Counted from the first letter of the stretch, positions 8,153-17,996 are shown. The stretch: DNA of 64,000 nucleotides from Amycolatopsis taiwanensis DSM 45107 (GCF_000519205.1 NZ_JAFB01000004.1:379914-443913); one strand, 5' to 3'. Made by a program: numbers and translations. Notes: a model not told the origin generated them from the letters alone.

Positions 8153-9046
8153 ATGGACAACGCCATCTCCATCTCCGGCCTGCACAAGTCGTTCGGGCCG
8201 ACCAAGGCACTGGACGGCCTGAACCTCCAGGTCGCCACGGGCGAGGTACACGGCTTCCTCGGGCCCAACGGCGCCGGGAAGTCCACCACCGTCCGCGTGC
8301 TGCTCGGTCTGCTGCGCGCAGACTCCGGCGACGTCCGCCTGCTCGGTGGTGACCCCTGGCGCGACGCCGCCAGCCTGCACCACCGGCTCGCCTACGTTCC
8401 CGGTGACGTCAACCTCTGGCCCAACCTCTCCGGCGGCGAGGTGATCGACCTGCTCGGACGGCTGCGTGGCGGGCTCGACCGGCACCGCCGCGACGAACTG
8501 ATCGAACGGTTCGACCTCGACCCGAGAAAGAAGGGCCGCACCTACTCCAAGGGTAACCGGCAGAAGGTCGCCATCGTCGCGGCACTCTCGTCCAATGTAG
8601 ACCTTCTGATCATGGACGAGCCCACCTCCGGGCTCGACCCGTTGATGGAGGCGACCTTCCAGTACGCGGTGCAGGAAGAGCGTGAGAAGGGCCGCACGGT
8701 GCTGCTGTCCAGCCACATCCTCGCCGAAGTGGAAGCGTTGTGCGACCGGGTCAGCATCATCCGCAACGGGCGCATCGTGGAGACCGGCACCCTGGCCGAC
8801 CTGCGCCACCTCACCCGCACCTCGATCACCGCCGAGCTCGCCGGGCACCCGAACGGACTGTCCACTCTGGACGACATTCACAACCTCAAGGTCGAGGGGA
8901 ACCGGGTCCGGTTCGACGTCGAGACCCACTCCCTGGACCGGGCGCTGCGCCAGCTGACCGAGGTGGGCGTGCGCAGCCTGACCAGCCAGCCGCCGACCCT
9001 GGAAGAGCTGTTCCTGCGCCACTACACCGAAGCGAGCACCCGATGA
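8153..9046 (+). CDS. ABC transporter ATP-binding protein
   Basis: The 297-residue ATPase has Walker A '[13 protein letters not shown]' at about residue 37, an atypical signature 'YSKGNRQKV' in place of LSGGQ, Walker B '[13 protein letters not shown]', and the H-loop '[11 protein letters not shown]'. The YSKGNRQ signature is characteristic of ABC-2-type exporters with large permeases. Its stop overlaps the permease start (ATGA at 9043-9046). It powers the adjacent permease at the cytoplasmic membrane. The substrate is probably a drug or natural product, inferred from the MarR-type control. Confidence 0.92.
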   Translation: MDNAISISGLHKSFGPTKALDGLNLQVATGEVHGFLGPNGAGKSTTVRVLLGLLRADSGDVRLLGGDPWRDAASLHHRLAYVPGDVNLWPNLSGGEVIDLLGRLRGGLDRHRRDELIERFDLDPRKKGRTYSKGNRQKVAIVAALSSNVDLLIMDEPTSGLDPLMEATFQYAVQEEREKGRTVLLSSHILAEVEALCDRVSIIRNGRIVETGTLADLRHLTRTSITAELAGHPNGLSTLDDIHNLKVEGNRVRFDVETHSLDRALRQLTEVGVRSLTSQPPTLEELFLRHYTEASTR

Positions 9047-10638
9047 AGGAATTCGCCGGCACCCGGGCGCTGTTCCGGCTCGCGCTACGCCGGGACCGCG
9101 TCGTCATGCCGATCTGGGTACTCGTCCTCGGCATCATCCCGGCCGCCACCGCGGGTCTGTACGACCAGCTGTATCCCGACGCGGCCAGCCGCGCCTCGCT
9201 CACCGCCACTTCGGGCGCCAACCCGACCCTGAGCCTGATTTACGGGCCCGCGTTCGACCTCTCCACCGCGGGCGGGTTCGCAGCCTGGCGCTACCTCATG
9301 TTCATCGGCCTGTTCCTGGCGCTGGCCTGCCTGTTCACCGTGACCCGGCACACCAGGCAGGAAGAGGAGACCGGCCGGCAGGAACTGCTGTCCTCCACCG
9401 TCACCGGGCGGTACGCGCCGGTGACCGCGGCCCTGCTGGTGGCCTGGCTGGCAGCGCTGGCGACCGGGGCGGTGGCCACGATCGGGATGATCGCCAGTCA
9501 CCTGCCGGCCGCCGGATCGATCGCGTTCGGGGTGGGAATCACCCTGGTCGGTGTGGTGTTCGCCGGAATCGCCGCGATAGCCGCGCAGTTCGCGGAGTTC
9601 TCGCGGACCGCCAACGGGATCGCCTCCGCGATCCTCGGCGTGGCGTTCTTCCTGCGTGCGGTCGGGGACTCGGCGACCGATCTCGGCTGGCTGTCCTGGC
9701 TGTCTCCGCTCGGCTGGTCGTCCCGGCTCCGGCCGTTCGCCGGCGAACGGTGGTGGGTGCTGCTGCTGATGGCCGGCACCGCGATCGTGGTGACCGCGAT
9801 CGCCTACTGGCTGCTGCCGCGACGCGACATCGGCATGGGCATCCTCGCGACCCGGCTCGGCCCGGCAGGCGCGGCACCCGGCCTGCGGTCACCGTTCGCA
9901 CTCGCCTGGCGGCTGCACCGGGGAATGCTGATCGGCTGGCTGGCCGGGTTCGCGGCGGGCGGCGCGCTGCTCGGCTCGATGGCCGACGGGATCGGTGGCC
10001 TCGTCGGCAACAGCGCCCAGACCCAGCAGATCATCCAGCGGATGGGCGGCGCGTCGGCGCTCGTGGCCGCTTTCCTTGCCGTGACGGCGAATTTGCTGGG
10101 CATGATCGCCTCGCTGTACGCGGTGCAAGCGACGCTGCGCATGCGGTCCGAGGAAACCGCCGTGCGGTTGGAACCGGTGCTGGCCACGCGGACGCGCCGG
10201 CTGGGGCTGGCGGCCAGTCACCTGGCGTTCTCGTTCCTGGGCAGTGCCTTGCTGCTGGCCGTGGCCGGGACCGCCGCGGGCCTGCTGCACGGGCTGCGCG
10301 CGCACGACGTCAGCGGGCAACTCCCCGCCGTGCTCGGCGCGACCGTCGCCCAACTACCCGCGGTGTGGGTCGTGGCCGGGATAGCGGTGCTGGTATTCGG
10401 AGTCGCGCCGAAGGCCGCGACGGCGGCGTGGTCGGTGGCATCCCTGTCGCTGGCCCTGGCACTCTACGGGCCGATCCTGCAGTTGCCGCAGGTCGTGGTG
10501 GACATCTCGCCGTTCACGCACATTCCGAAGCTGCCCAGCGCGCCGCTGACCATGACGCCCATGCTGTGGTTGACCGGAATTGCGATCGTCGCGCTGGCTG
10601 CCGGGTTGGCAGGTTTCCGGCGGCGGGACATCGGGTAA
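9043..10638 (+). CDS. ABC-2-type exporter permease, large two-lobe form
   Basis: The 531-residue membrane protein has about 12 transmembrane segments in two similar halves, each with long hydrophobic stretches such as '[17 protein letters not shown]' and '[18 protein letters not shown]'. A charged loop '[20 protein letters not shown]' in the first half is mirrored by '[20 protein letters not shown]' in the second, a hallmark of duplicated ABC-2 permeases that pair with a single ATPase. The gene is coupled to the ATPase by ATGA. A strong hairpin terminator follows at 10659-10691. Confidence 0.9.
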   Translation: MKEFAGTRALFRLALRRDRVVMPIWVLVLGIIPAATAGLYDQLYPDAASRASLTATSGANPTLSLIYGPAFDLSTAGGFAAWRYLMFIGLFLALACLFTVTRHTRQEEETGRQELLSSTVTGRYAPVTAALLVAWLAALATGAVATIGMIASHLPAAGSIAFGVGITLVGVVFAGIAAIAAQFAEFSRTANGIASAILGVAFFLRAVGDSATDLGWLSWLSPLGWSSRLRPFAGERWWVLLLMAGTAIVVTAIAYWLLPRRDIGMGILATRLGPAGAAPGLRSPFALAWRLHRGMLIGWLAGFAAGGALLGSMADGIGGLVGNSAQTQQIIQRMGGASALVAAFLAVTANLLGMIASLYAVQATLRMRSEETAVRLEPVLATRTRRLGLAASHLAFSFLGSALLLAVAGTAAGLLHGLRAHDVSGQLPAVLGATVAQLPAVWVVAGIAVLVFGVAPKAATAAWSVASLSLALALYGPILQLPQVVVDISPFTHIPKLPSAPLTMTPMLWLTGIAIVALAAGLAGFRRRDIG

Positions 10639-10658
10639 TCCGAAGCAACTGGGGCACG

Positions 10659-10691
10659 GAGAGCCCGGGCTGGTCGGGGGCCCGGGCTCTC
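10659..10691 (+). terminator. Rho-independent-like terminator after ABC operon
   Basis: GAGAGCCCGGGC and GCCCGGGCTCTC form a perfect 12-bp stem with a 9-nt loop, starting 20 nt after the permease stop. There is no long T tract, as is usual in GC-rich actinomycetes. Confidence 0.8.
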
Positions 10692-10712
10692 GCCTATTGT
10701 GCCGATCTTGAT

Positions 10713-10737
10713 AAGTTGAGCGTACTGGGCGCAACTT
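10713..10737. promoter_or_regulatory. Imperfect inverted repeat upstream of MFS gene
   Basis: AAGTTG at 10713-10718 and CAACTT at 10732-10737 flank a 13-bp core that itself contains GCG/CGC. It lies 27 bp before the ATG at 10765 and may be an operator or core promoter element. The assignment is tentative. Confidence 0.35.
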
Positions 10738-10764
10738 TGTCGCCACTGACCGTACGATCGAACG

Positions 10765-12107
10765 ATGATCAAGCCTGGGGGCCTGCTTCGGCGTCATCGG
10801 GACTTCCGCCGATTGTGGATCGCCGACGCGCAGTGTTTCTGCGGGACACCCGCACCCGGTCGGCATGCGTAAGCGGTGAGGAGGAACGATTTTCGCTCAC
10901 GCATGCCTCCAGCCGCCAACTCGGCAACCGGATCGACTTCCTCGCCCTGCCGCTGCTTGCCGCGACCACCCTGCACGCCTCGGCCTTCGACGTGTCGATG
11001 CTCCGCATCCTCCAGACGTTGGCCTACCTGTTGCTGGGGTTGCAGGTCGGCGCGTGGTGCGACCGCATGCGCAATCGGCCGATCCTGATCGTCGCCGACC
11101 TCGGTCGCGCCGTCGCCTACGCAACCGTGCCGATCGCCGCGGCGTTCGGCGCGCTCACCCTGTGGCAGGTCTACATCGTGGTGGCGGTCGCCGGTGTGCT
11201 GGGTGTCTTCTTCGAGGTCGCGCACCAGACCTACCTGCCACGGCTGGTCGAGCGCGAAGACCTCACCGAGGGCAACGCCCGGCTACAGGCGAACATCTCC
11301 GTCGCGGCCCTCGCGGGTCCGTCCGCGGCCGGCTTCCTCGTCCAGTTCTTCAGCGCACCCGGCGCGGTCGCGGCAAACGCGGTTTCCTTTCTGTGGTCCG
11401 CGTCTTGGCTGAAGGGAATCCGCACGCGAGAACCTCGCCTGGTCCGCGCTGCGCGGGTGCCGGTCCGGCGTGACATCGCCGACGGCCTCCGATACCTGCG
11501 ACGGCAGCCGATTCTGTCGACCTTCGCGATCACCGCGACGCTGGTCAGTCTGTTCCAGTCGATGCAAATCGTGGTCGGTGTGCTGTTTCTGCTGCGCGAC
11601 GTCGGCCTTTCGCCGGGGGCGATCGGTTTGGTCAGTACGACCGGACTCGTCGGTGCGGTCCTCGGTGCCCTGTCCGCCCGCAGGCTCGGCACCTGGGCGG
11701 GCGAGGCGCGGATGATCCGGCTCGCCGCCTTGCCGTTCGCGTTGGGCTATCCGATGCTGCCGCTCACCGGTTCCGGCTGGCAGCTGGTCTGGTATCCGCT
11801 GGGCACCTTCCTCGCCAGCTTCGCCATCACCGTGATGAACGTGCTGCAGGTCAGCTTCCAGCAGGCCACCACTCCCGAAGGACTGCGGGGCAGGCTGAAC
11901 GCCACGATGAAGTTCCTGATCTTCGGCGTGGCTCCGCTCGGCAGCCTGCTCGGCGGGGTGCTCGCCACGAGCACCGGTCTTCGCACCACACTGTGGATAG
12001 CGGCGGCCGGGTTGATGTTTTCGATGGTATTTCTGGTGTTCTCGCCGTTACGCCGGATGCGCGACCTCCCCGCCGGCCGGCTCGTGTCCGGTTCGACTCG
12101 CCCGTGA
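10765..12107 (+). pseudogene. MFS transporter disrupted near the N-terminus
   Basis: A canonical MFS start is read from ATG 10765 ('MIKPGGLLRRHRDFRRLWIADA'), but this frame stops at 10872. The rest of the protein, from 'QLGNRIDFLALPLLAAT' to the end, lies in another frame to 12107. Joining ADA directly to QLGNRIDF restores the usual family sequence, so about 80 nt between about 10831 and 10913 are extra and shift the frame. The extra DNA contains a 13-bp imperfect inverted repeat. A GTG at 10833 in the second frame could give a product of about 424 residues lacking the first helix start. The family is multidrug/macrolide-efflux-like MFS. I regard the gene as probably inactivated. Confidence 0.7.
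10863..10906. repeat. Small palindromic element inside MFS gene
   Basis: GCATGCGTAAGCG at 10863-10875 and CGCTCACGCATGC at 10894-10906 match in 12 of 13 positions around an 18-nt loop. The pair is the centre of the roughly 80-nt segment that breaks the MFS reading frame. Confidence 0.7.
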
Positions 12108-12124
12108 CCGGGTATCCCGGTTGA

Positions 12125-13564
12125 ATGATCGAGAATGTGCCCAAGCAGTTGTTCGTCGGCGGCCAGTGGCGAGACGGCGGTGGCCGGTTCGCCGTGCAGG
12201 ACCCCGGAACCGAGCAGCAACTCTGCGAGGTCGCCGACGCTCGAGAATCCGACGTCCGCGAAGCGGTCGAGATCGCCGTCGCGAACCAGCGGAAGTGGGC
12301 TTCGACGCCACCCCGGCAGCGCGGCGAGATCCTCCGCCGCGCCTGGGAGCTGATGACCGACCGCGCCGAGGACATCGCGCTGCTGATGACCCTCGAAATG
12401 GGCAAGAGCCTCACCGAATCGCGCGCCGAAGTCGCCTACGCGGCGGAGTTCTTCCGCTGGTTCTCCGAGGAAGCCGTCCGCATCGAGGGCAGGTACGCGC
12501 GCAACCCGGCGGGCGGCGGGCGGATGCTCGTGGCCAGGCATCCGGTCGGCCCGTGCCTGCTGATCACGCCGTGGAACTTCCCGCTGGCCATGGGCACGCG
12601 CAAGCTGGGCCCGGCGATCGCGGCCGGCTGCACCGCGATCGTCAAACCTGCCCAGCTGACTCCGCTGTCCATGCTCAACCTCGCCGCGCTGCTACGGGAA
12701 GCCGGGCTGCCCGACGGTGTGCTGAGCGTGTTGCCGAGCACCTCGGCGAGCCGGGTCTCCGGCCCGGTGCTGGCGGACGCGCGCATCCGGAAGTTGTCGT
12801 TCACCGGTTCCACCGAGGTGGGTCGCAAGCTGGTCGAGCAATGTGCCCCGAACCTGCAGCGGACGTCTATGGAGCTCGGCGGAAATGCGCCGTTCCTGCT
12901 CTTCTCCGACGCCGACCTGGATCAGGCGGTCAAGGGTGCGGTGACCGCGAAGATGCGCAACAACGGCGAATCCTGCGTGGCGGCCAACCGGTTCCACGTG
13001 CAGTCCTCGGTCGCCGGTGAGTTCGTCGACCGGCTGACCGAAGAGATGTCGTCGATGCGCGTGGGGCACGGCACCGAGGACGGCGTTCAGGTCGGCCCGC
13101 TGGTCAACGCCGCGCAGCGGGACAAGGTGATCGAACTCGTCGACGACGCTCTCGAACGCGGAGCGCACGCGACCACGGGTGGGAAACCGTTGGACGGCAA
13201 GGGTTTCTTCTACGCACCGACGGTGCTGACCGACGTCCCACCCGACGCCCGCATCCTGCGCGAGGAGGTCTTCGGTCCGGTCGCCCCGGTCACCACGTTC
13301 GACACCGAAGACGAGGCCGTGCACCTGGCCAACGACACCGAATTCGGCTTGGTGGCCTACCTGTTCACCCGCGATCTCGATCGCGCCATCCGGGTCGGCG
13401 AGGCCATGGAGACCGGGATGGTCGGCGTCAACACTGGCCTGGTGTCCAACGCCGCGGCGCCCTTCGGTGGTGTCAAGGCTTCGGGCTTCGGACGCGAAGG
13501 CGGCGCCGAGGGGATCGAGGAATATCTCGACGTCCAGTATCTCGCGCTGGCGAACCAGCCGTGA
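12125..13564 (+). CDS. NAD(P)-dependent aldehyde dehydrogenase, succinate-semialdehyde type
   Basis: The 479-residue protein has all ALDH landmarks: 'LLITPWNFPLAMGTRK' (about residue 142), cofactor motif 'LSFTGSTEVGRK', catalytic Glu in 'SMELGGNAPF', and catalytic Cys in 'NNGESCVAANRF' (about residue 280). The C-terminal 'AAPFGGVKASGFGREGG' is typical of GabD-like succinate-semialdehyde dehydrogenases. It oxidises aldehydes to acids in the cytoplasm; exact substrate is uncertain. The gene stands alone, between the broken MFS gene and a convergent TetR gene, with a repeat array downstream. Confidence 0.88.
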   Translation: MIENVPKQLFVGGQWRDGGGRFAVQDPGTEQQLCEVADARESDVREAVEIAVANQRKWASTPPRQRGEILRRAWELMTDRAEDIALLMTLEMGKSLTESRAEVAYAAEFFRWFSEEAVRIEGRYARNPAGGGRMLVARHPVGPCLLITPWNFPLAMGTRKLGPAIAAGCTAIVKPAQLTPLSMLNLAALLREAGLPDGVLSVLPSTSASRVSGPVLADARIRKLSFTGSTEVGRKLVEQCAPNLQRTSMELGGNAPFLLFSDADLDQAVKGAVTAKMRNNGESCVAANRFHVQSSVAGEFVDRLTEEMSSMRVGHGTEDGVQVGPLVNAAQRDKVIELVDDALERGAHATTGGKPLDGKGFFYAPTVLTDVPPDARILREEVFGPVAPVTTFDTEDEAVHLANDTEFGLVAYLFTRDLDRAIRVGEAMETGMVGVNTGLVSNAAAPFGGVKASGFGREGGAEGIEEYLDVQYLALANQP

Positions 13565-13650
13565 CGGACGTCACCGGATCTCGGCGGCCGGCTTCCCGCC
13601 GAGTCCGATGAGGACGGTCACGCGGCCCGGCCACGGCGGTGCCTGAGCCC

Positions 13651-13772
13651 GGAACTCGCGCGACGGGAAGGTGGGACACGCACGACGGCAACGTGGGACT
13701 CACGCGACGGCAACGTGGGACACGCACGACCGGAGTGTGGGACACGCACGACGGGAATGGGGGACTCGCGCG
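13651..13772. repeat. Tandem array 1, 22-nt units
   Basis: After a leading partial unit, four units of 22 nt start at 13671, 13693, 13715 and 13737, each of the form GTGGGACACGCACGACGGCAAC with small changes, followed by a partial unit. The array occupies the space between the convergent aldehyde dehydrogenase and TetR genes. The core GGGACACG/GGAACTCG recurs in three other arrays in the window. Confidence 0.85.
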
Positions 13773-13784
13773 GGGGTGGGCGGG

Positions 13785-14336
13785 TCAGGGGCGGAGACCG
13801 TCGGAGATGATCCGGGCGAGGGGGCGGCCGGGGGCGGCCTGGCGCTGGATGGCGAGGTAGCCGGCGAGCAGCGCGGGAAGGTCGCCGGGCTCGATGTCGG
13901 CCCGGACCGCGCCCGTGGCCTGGGCGCGGGCGAGCAGGTCACCGAACACCGCCCGGAAGCCGGCTTGCTGCTCGGAACCGGTCTTCATCCCGAAACCGGT
14001 GCCCGCTTCGATCGCTTCGCACAGGGCCTTGTTCAACACCGCATGCGTCGCCACCACCTCGAAGAACTCGAAGAAGGCCGCACCCGGGTCCGCGGCGCCG
14101 AGCAACTCGCTCGCCTGCTGCCCCAACTGTCCGATGCGGTCGAGCACCACCGCCTCGTACAGCGCTTCCTTGCTGGGAAAATGCCGGTACACGGTGCCCG
14201 CGCCGACACCGGCGCGGCGGGCGATCTCGTCGAGCGGCACCGACGTGCCCTCGTCGGCGAAGGCCTCCTGCGCGGCCGCGAGCACGCGCGCACGGTTGCG
14301 CCGGGCATCGGCACGCAGGGTCGGCTTTTCGCTCAT
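13785..14336 (-). CDS. TetR-family transcriptional regulator
   Basis: The 183-residue protein begins 'MSEKPTLRADARRNRARVL' and has the TetR helix-turn-helix at about residues 35-58 ('VPLDEIARRAGVGAGTVYRHF'). The C-terminal ligand domain resembles SbtR-type regulators ('DLPALLAGYLAIQRQAAPG'). No divergently oriented target gene is close, so its target is unknown. The 3' end abuts repeat array 1. Confidence 0.88.
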   Translation of the reverse strand: MSEKPTLRADARRNRARVLAAAQEAFADEGTSVPLDEIARRAGVGAGTVYRHFPSKEALYEAVVLDRIGQLGQQASELLGAADPGAAFFEFFEVVATHAVLNKALCEAIEAGTGFGMKTGSEQQAGFRAVFGDLLARAQATGAVRADIEPGDLPALLAGYLAIQRQAAPGRPLARIISDGLRP

Positions 14337-14464
14337 CGGCGCCCGATTCTACGTGCTCCGGGCGCGGCCTCCGCACCCTCTCGGAGCCGTTGCCCGCCAG
14401 GCGTCCAGCGATTTTCTCCTCCACCTCACGGGCCTGGTCATCCGACAGGGCGGCGGACGCCTGG

Positions 14465-15232
14465 TCAGTTGCCGGCTTGCGTCACGGGATGCTCGAACAG
14501 GTGCATGATGGTGGCCCAAACGCCGGGCACCAGCAGCACCCCGAGCACCACGAACACGGGGAACAACACCTGGTTCTCCACCCGCTTCCCGGTCCGGAAG
14601 CGCAGGAACGACGGCGGCCGCACCTCGTACCAGGTTTCCCCCGCGATCGGCAGCGGGAACAGGAACGGGCAGCCGTGCTCGGTAATCGCGTCACCGAGGC
14701 AGTGCGTCACACAGCCCGCGGCGACCGCGACCCCCAGCCAGCCGGTGAGCTGCTCCAACTCGCCATCTACGTCCGCGGTGAACGCCCACCACGCCGTGAC
14801 CGCCCCGGCGACGAGCAGTAGCCAGTCGCCGAGCGCGTCCGCGGCCAGCACCACACCGAACAGCACCACGCCGGCCACGGCGTACCAGCCGCCGGCCCGC
14901 GTGCCGTACAGCGCCGCCAGCCCCATCAGCGCGGCGAACAGGAAGGTGTGCGAGAGATGCCGGTGCGTGCCCTTGACCCGCTCGTCCCGTGGCCCCTTGG
15001 TCAGCTGGTACAAGCCGGCCGAGGCCTTGCGTAGCAGCCACGACAGCGCTTTCGTGATCGGGCCGAGCAGCTTCGAGGCCCGTGCGCCAGGGTGGTCGAG
15101 GTCGGGAAGCAACGCGTAGCCCGCCGTGGTGGCGGCGAAGGCGACGGCCTGATGCACCGTCGTGGCGCCGATCGTCGGGGCTAGGGCCAGTCCGGCACAC
15201 CAGCCGGTCAGCGCATGCGTGCGTCCCATCAT
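14465..15232 (-). CDS. YdjM/DUF457-family membrane protein (predicted metal-dependent hydrolase)
   Basis: The 255-residue protein has several membrane helices and the family's histidine/acid signature: an N-terminal 'MMGRTHALTGWCAGLAL', then 'YALLPDLDHPGAR' and 'GTHRHLSHTFLFAALMGL', and later 'GCVTHCLGDAITEHGCPFLFP'. These His and Asp residues match the YdjM-like (DUF457) inner-membrane family, annotated as metal-dependent hydrolase. Two adjacent ATGs (15232, 15229) are possible starts and the ribosome site is weak. The cellular role is unknown; in E. coli a member is an SOS gene. Confidence 0.82.
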   Translation of the reverse strand: MMGRTHALTGWCAGLALAPTIGATTVHQAVAFAATTAGYALLPDLDHPGARASKLLGPITKALSWLLRKASAGLYQLTKGPRDERVKGTHRHLSHTFLFAALMGLAALYGTRAGGWYAVAGVVLFGVVLAADALGDWLLLVAGAVTAWWAFTADVDGELEQLTGWLGVAVAAGCVTHCLGDAITEHGCPFLFPLPIAGETWYEVRPPSFLRFRTGKRVENQVLFPVFVVLGVLLVPGVWATIMHLFEHPVTQAGN

Positions 15233-15320
15233 ACGATGATCTTGGCACGGGCAGCGACGACTCCGGGGGAGGTACTGCTCGAACGGCGGCACGGATGCCC
15301 TTGCGCCGCAACGAGTTGGG

Positions 15321-16406
15321 TCAGCCGAGCGCCTGCCACCAGGGTTCGACCGGGGGCGGGTCGTCGACGTCGATCCGTTCCCCGGGGCGCGGCACGGCGA
15401 GCGCGACCTCGTGGGCCTTGGCTTCCCGCCAGGTTCGCTCGGCCGGCTCGTTCCAGGCGTGCATGGCGAGCCGGAAGGTGCCCCAGTGCACGGGAATCAG
15501 CAGGCCACCGCGCACGTCGAGGTGGGTGGCGACGCCTTCCTCGGGGGTCATGTGGATGTCCGCCCACGCCGAGTGGTAGGCACCGACCTGCACCAACGTC
15601 GCGTCGAAGGGGCCGTACTTCGCGCCGATCCCGGCGTAGCCGTGGAAATATCCGGAGTCGCCGGTGTAGAACACGCGCCGCTGCGGCGCGGCGATGATCC
15701 AGGACGCCCACAGCGTGTTGTTGCGAACGAACGCCCGGCCGGAGAAGTGCTGGCCCGGCGCCGCGGTGATGCGGAGCCCGGCGATGTCGGTGCCCTCGTG
15801 CCAGTCCAGTTCGATGATCCGGTCCAGCGGGACCCGCCAGCGCCGCAGGTGCGCGCCGACCCCGAGCGGCACCACGAAGGGCGCCGACTGGGTGCGCAGC
15901 AGGGTCCGCACCGCCGCGGTATCCAGGTGGTCGTAGTGGTCGTGCGAGACGATGATCGCGTCGAGTTGGGGCAGGTCCTCGAGACGGTGCGGTGGCGCAT
16001 GCAAGCGGCGCGGCCCGACGAGGCGGGACGGCGAGGCACGCAGGCTCCACACCGGGTCGACCAGCACCCGCCTGCCCTCGATCTCGATCAGTGACGATGA
16101 GTGGCCGTACCAGGTGATGTGCAGGCCGTCGACCGGGCTGTCCGGACGCGGCGGGACCAGCGGGATGGGGCCCGCCGGTCGGCGTCGCTGGCCGCCGAAC
16201 AGCAACTCACGCAACAGGCCGCCACCCTCCTGCGCGGTGGGGGCGACCGACGGCGCGAGGTTACGGAACCGGCCGTCGCTGAACTGCGGGGACCGCTTCA
16301 ACAGCTCCCGGTCCGGTCGCCCGCCCATCGCGGCCGGAATCTCCCGTGCCGCCCACAGCACGGCGCCCAGCGCCGCCAGCGGCACGAGGGGAAGTCTTCT
16401 CGCCAT
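15321..16406 (-). CDS. MBL-fold metallohydrolase, NAPE-PLD/UlaG-like
   Basis: The 361-residue protein contains the metallo-beta-lactamase metal motif 'IIVSHDHYDHLD' (about residue 160) with downstream ligands in 'AAPGQHFSGR', 'FYTGDSGY' and 'IPVHWGTFRLA'. The spacing and the 'ITWYGHSSSLIEIEG' lead-in match N-acyl-phosphatidylethanolamine phospholipase D-like hydrolases. A hydrophobic N-terminal stretch ('LPLVPLAALGAVLWAA') may be a signal or membrane anchor. Substrate is unknown; phospholipid or phosphodiester hydrolysis is plausible from family knowledge. Confidence 0.85.
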   Translation of the reverse strand: MARRLPLVPLAALGAVLWAAREIPAAMGGRPDRELLKRSPQFSDGRFRNLAPSVAPTAQEGGGLLRELLFGGQRRRPAGPIPLVPPRPDSPVDGLHITWYGHSSSLIEIEGRRVLVDPVWSLRASPSRLVGPRRLHAPPHRLEDLPQLDAIIVSHDHYDHLDTAAVRTLLRTQSAPFVVPLGVGAHLRRWRVPLDRIIELDWHEGTDIAGLRITAAPGQHFSGRAFVRNNTLWASWIIAAPQRRVFYTGDSGYFHGYAGIGAKYGPFDATLVQVGAYHSAWADIHMTPEEGVATHLDVRGGLLIPVHWGTFRLAMHAWNEPAERTWREAKAHEVALAVPRPGERIDVDDPPPVEPWWQALG

Positions 16407-16573
16407 GTCCGGACAACAACTCCCATTTACCAAAAGTTCCCGTTGTGTTGCGGGGGATCCGCCCCCACACCCCGTTATCCTGCAGGAACGTCACCCGCCC
16501 GTTAAACGCCGCACAGCACGCCGAGATCGCGACGGATGACACCGCCAAGTCGTCGACGGGCGAACGCGCAGGG

Positions 16574-16894
16574 TTATCCCCTGGTTTCGGAAACCAGCCA
16601 GGCCAGGTAATCCTCGCTGCCGCCCTCGATCGGCGTCGCGATGATCTCCGGAACGTCATAGGAATGGTTCGCCTTGAGCAACTCGACCAGTGGCGCGAGG
16701 CGATCCGCGGCCGTCTTGAGTTCCACGCGCCACTCGGTGTCGGTCCGCACCTGACCCTCCCATCGGTACACACTGGTGATCGGGCCGACGATCTGCGCGC
16801 AGGCGGCGAGCTTTGCGTCGACCGCCCCCGCCGCCAGGTCCCGCGCGGCATCCTCACTGTCCGTAGTGGACGAAACGATCACGTAACTGGACAC
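16574..16894 (-). CDS. cutA: CutA1 divalent-cation tolerance protein
   Basis: The 106-residue protein matches CutA1 in length and motifs: 'YVIVSSTTDSEDAARDLA', 'LAACAQIVGPITSVYRWEGQV', 'DTEWRVELKTA', and the C-terminal 'YDVPEIIATPIEGGSEDYLAWL'. CutA1 forms trimers with a PII-like fold and has been linked to copper tolerance, though its mechanism is unsettled. It lies just downstream of the nickel/cobalt permease on the same strand (9-nt gap), which supports shared expression and a metal-related role. Confidence 0.92.
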   Translation of the reverse strand: MSSYVIVSSTTDSEDAARDLAAGAVDAKLAACAQIVGPITSVYRWEGQVRTDTEWRVELKTAADRLAPLVELLKANHSYDVPEIIATPIEGGSEDYLAWLVSETRG

Positions 16895-16903
16895 CGGTCG
16901 ATT

Positions 16904-17950
16904 CTACGAGCCCGGGGACGGCAGGTACTTCTCCTCGATCCGGCCGAACCGCCACGTCAGCAGCGCGACCGCCCAGGTGACCACGAACAGGCCGACGAGC
17001 ACGAAGCCCACGTGGTTGAGATCGAGATTCCCGATCGCGGCGAGCGGTCCGGACGAGATGTGCAGCTTCTGCACGAGGACGGAGATCAGCTCGATGACCC
17101 CGATCAACAGCGCGACCGCGACGGAAAGCGTGGTGACCGTGAGGTTGTAGAAGATCTTGCGCACCGGCCGGGCGGACGCCCAGCCGTAGGCGAAGTTCAT
17201 GAAGCAGCCGTCGGCGGCGTCGAACAGCGTCATCCCGGCCGCGAACAACACCGGCAGCACCAGGATCGCGTACCAGGGCAGGGCGGACGCGGCCGCGCCA
17301 CCGGCGAGCACGAGCAGGCCGATCTCGGTGGCGGTGTCGAAGCCGAGCCCGAACAGCACGCCCACCGGGTAGATGTGCCAAGGCTTCCGGACGGCGCCGG
17401 CGGCGCGGCGGAGGATCCGGTTGAGGAAGCCGCGGTTGTTCAGCTGTGCTTCGAGTTCGGCCTCGTCGAACCGGCCGGTGCGCATGCCGCGGAAGACCTT
17501 GATGATCCCGGTCAGCACCACCAGGTTGATCAGCCCGATCAGGCAGAGGAACGCCCCGGAGACCAGAGTGCCGATCAGGCCGGTCGCCTGGTGCAGGCCG
17601 GACGAGTCGTCCTCGAGTTGCCCGGCCACCGCACGGACACCGAGCGAGAGCAGCAGGCACAGGACGAACACGACCGTCGAATGCCCCAGAGAGAACCAGA
17701 AGCCCACGGAGAGTGGCCGCTTGCCCTCGGCGATCAGCTTGCGGGTCGTGTTGTCGATGGCGGTGATGTGGTCGGCGTCGAACGCGTGCCGCATGCCCAG
17801 GGTGAACGCCGTGACACCCAACCCGATCTGTGAGGCAACGAACATGGTCAACACGCCCCAGCCGACCAGGTTGAGAAGGCCGATGAAGGCGGCCATCCAA
17901 GCCATGGTCAGCCAGTCCCGCCTGGCGAGCGCGCGCATATCTGACAGCAT
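16904..17950 (-). CDS. NiCoT-family nickel/cobalt permease (HoxN/NixA type)
   Basis: The roughly 348-residue integral membrane protein carries the NiCoT signature 'RHAFDADHITAIDNTTRK', whose His and Asp residues select Ni2+/Co2+. It also has the second conserved segment 'LGFDTATEIGLL' and the third 'FDAADGCFMNFAYGWA'. About eight membrane helices are apparent. I start at MLSDMRAL (17950); MRAL at 17938 is equally possible and neither has a clear ribosome site. It is followed closely by cutA and is divergent from a CsoR-type repressor gene, the likely regulator. Confidence 0.9.
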   Translation of the reverse strand: MLSDMRALARRDWLTMAWMAAFIGLLNLVGWGVLTMFVASQIGLGVTAFTLGMRHAFDADHITAIDNTTRKLIAEGKRPLSVGFWFSLGHSTVVFVLCLLLSLGVRAVAGQLEDDSSGLHQATGLIGTLVSGAFLCLIGLINLVVLTGIIKVFRGMRTGRFDEAELEAQLNNRGFLNRILRRAAGAVRKPWHIYPVGVLFGLGFDTATEIGLLVLAGGAAASALPWYAILVLPVLFAAGMTLFDAADGCFMNFAYGWASARPVRKIFYNLTVTTLSVAVALLIGVIELISVLVQKLHISSGPLAAIGNLDLNHVGFVLVGLFVVTWAVALLTWRFGRIEEKYLPSPGS

Positions 17951-17979
17951 AATCAGATGAACAGGTTTTAGACAGACGG

Positions 17980-17996
17980 ATACAGGCACCGGGTAT
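17980..17996. promoter_or_regulatory. Candidate CsoR-family operator
   Basis: ATACAGGCACCGGGTAT has ATAC/GTAT ends around a G/C tract. It sits in the intergenic region between the NiCoT and CsoR-like genes, and CsoR/RcnR operators are typically G/C tracts flanked by AT-rich inverted ends. This is a context-based guess. Confidence 0.4.

Noticed and set aside
9750..12107. Single frame of 785 codons spanning the ABC permease end and the MFS gene
   Set aside because: Its first part is antisense-like low-complexity in the wrong frame of the permease; only the part after about 10913 is real MFS coding sequence.
12125..13564. Aldehyde dehydrogenase as part of the tryptamine pathway
   Set aside because: It lies 24 kb away from the island and its motifs are of the succinate-semialdehyde type; the enzyme at 51625-53076 is the better candidate.
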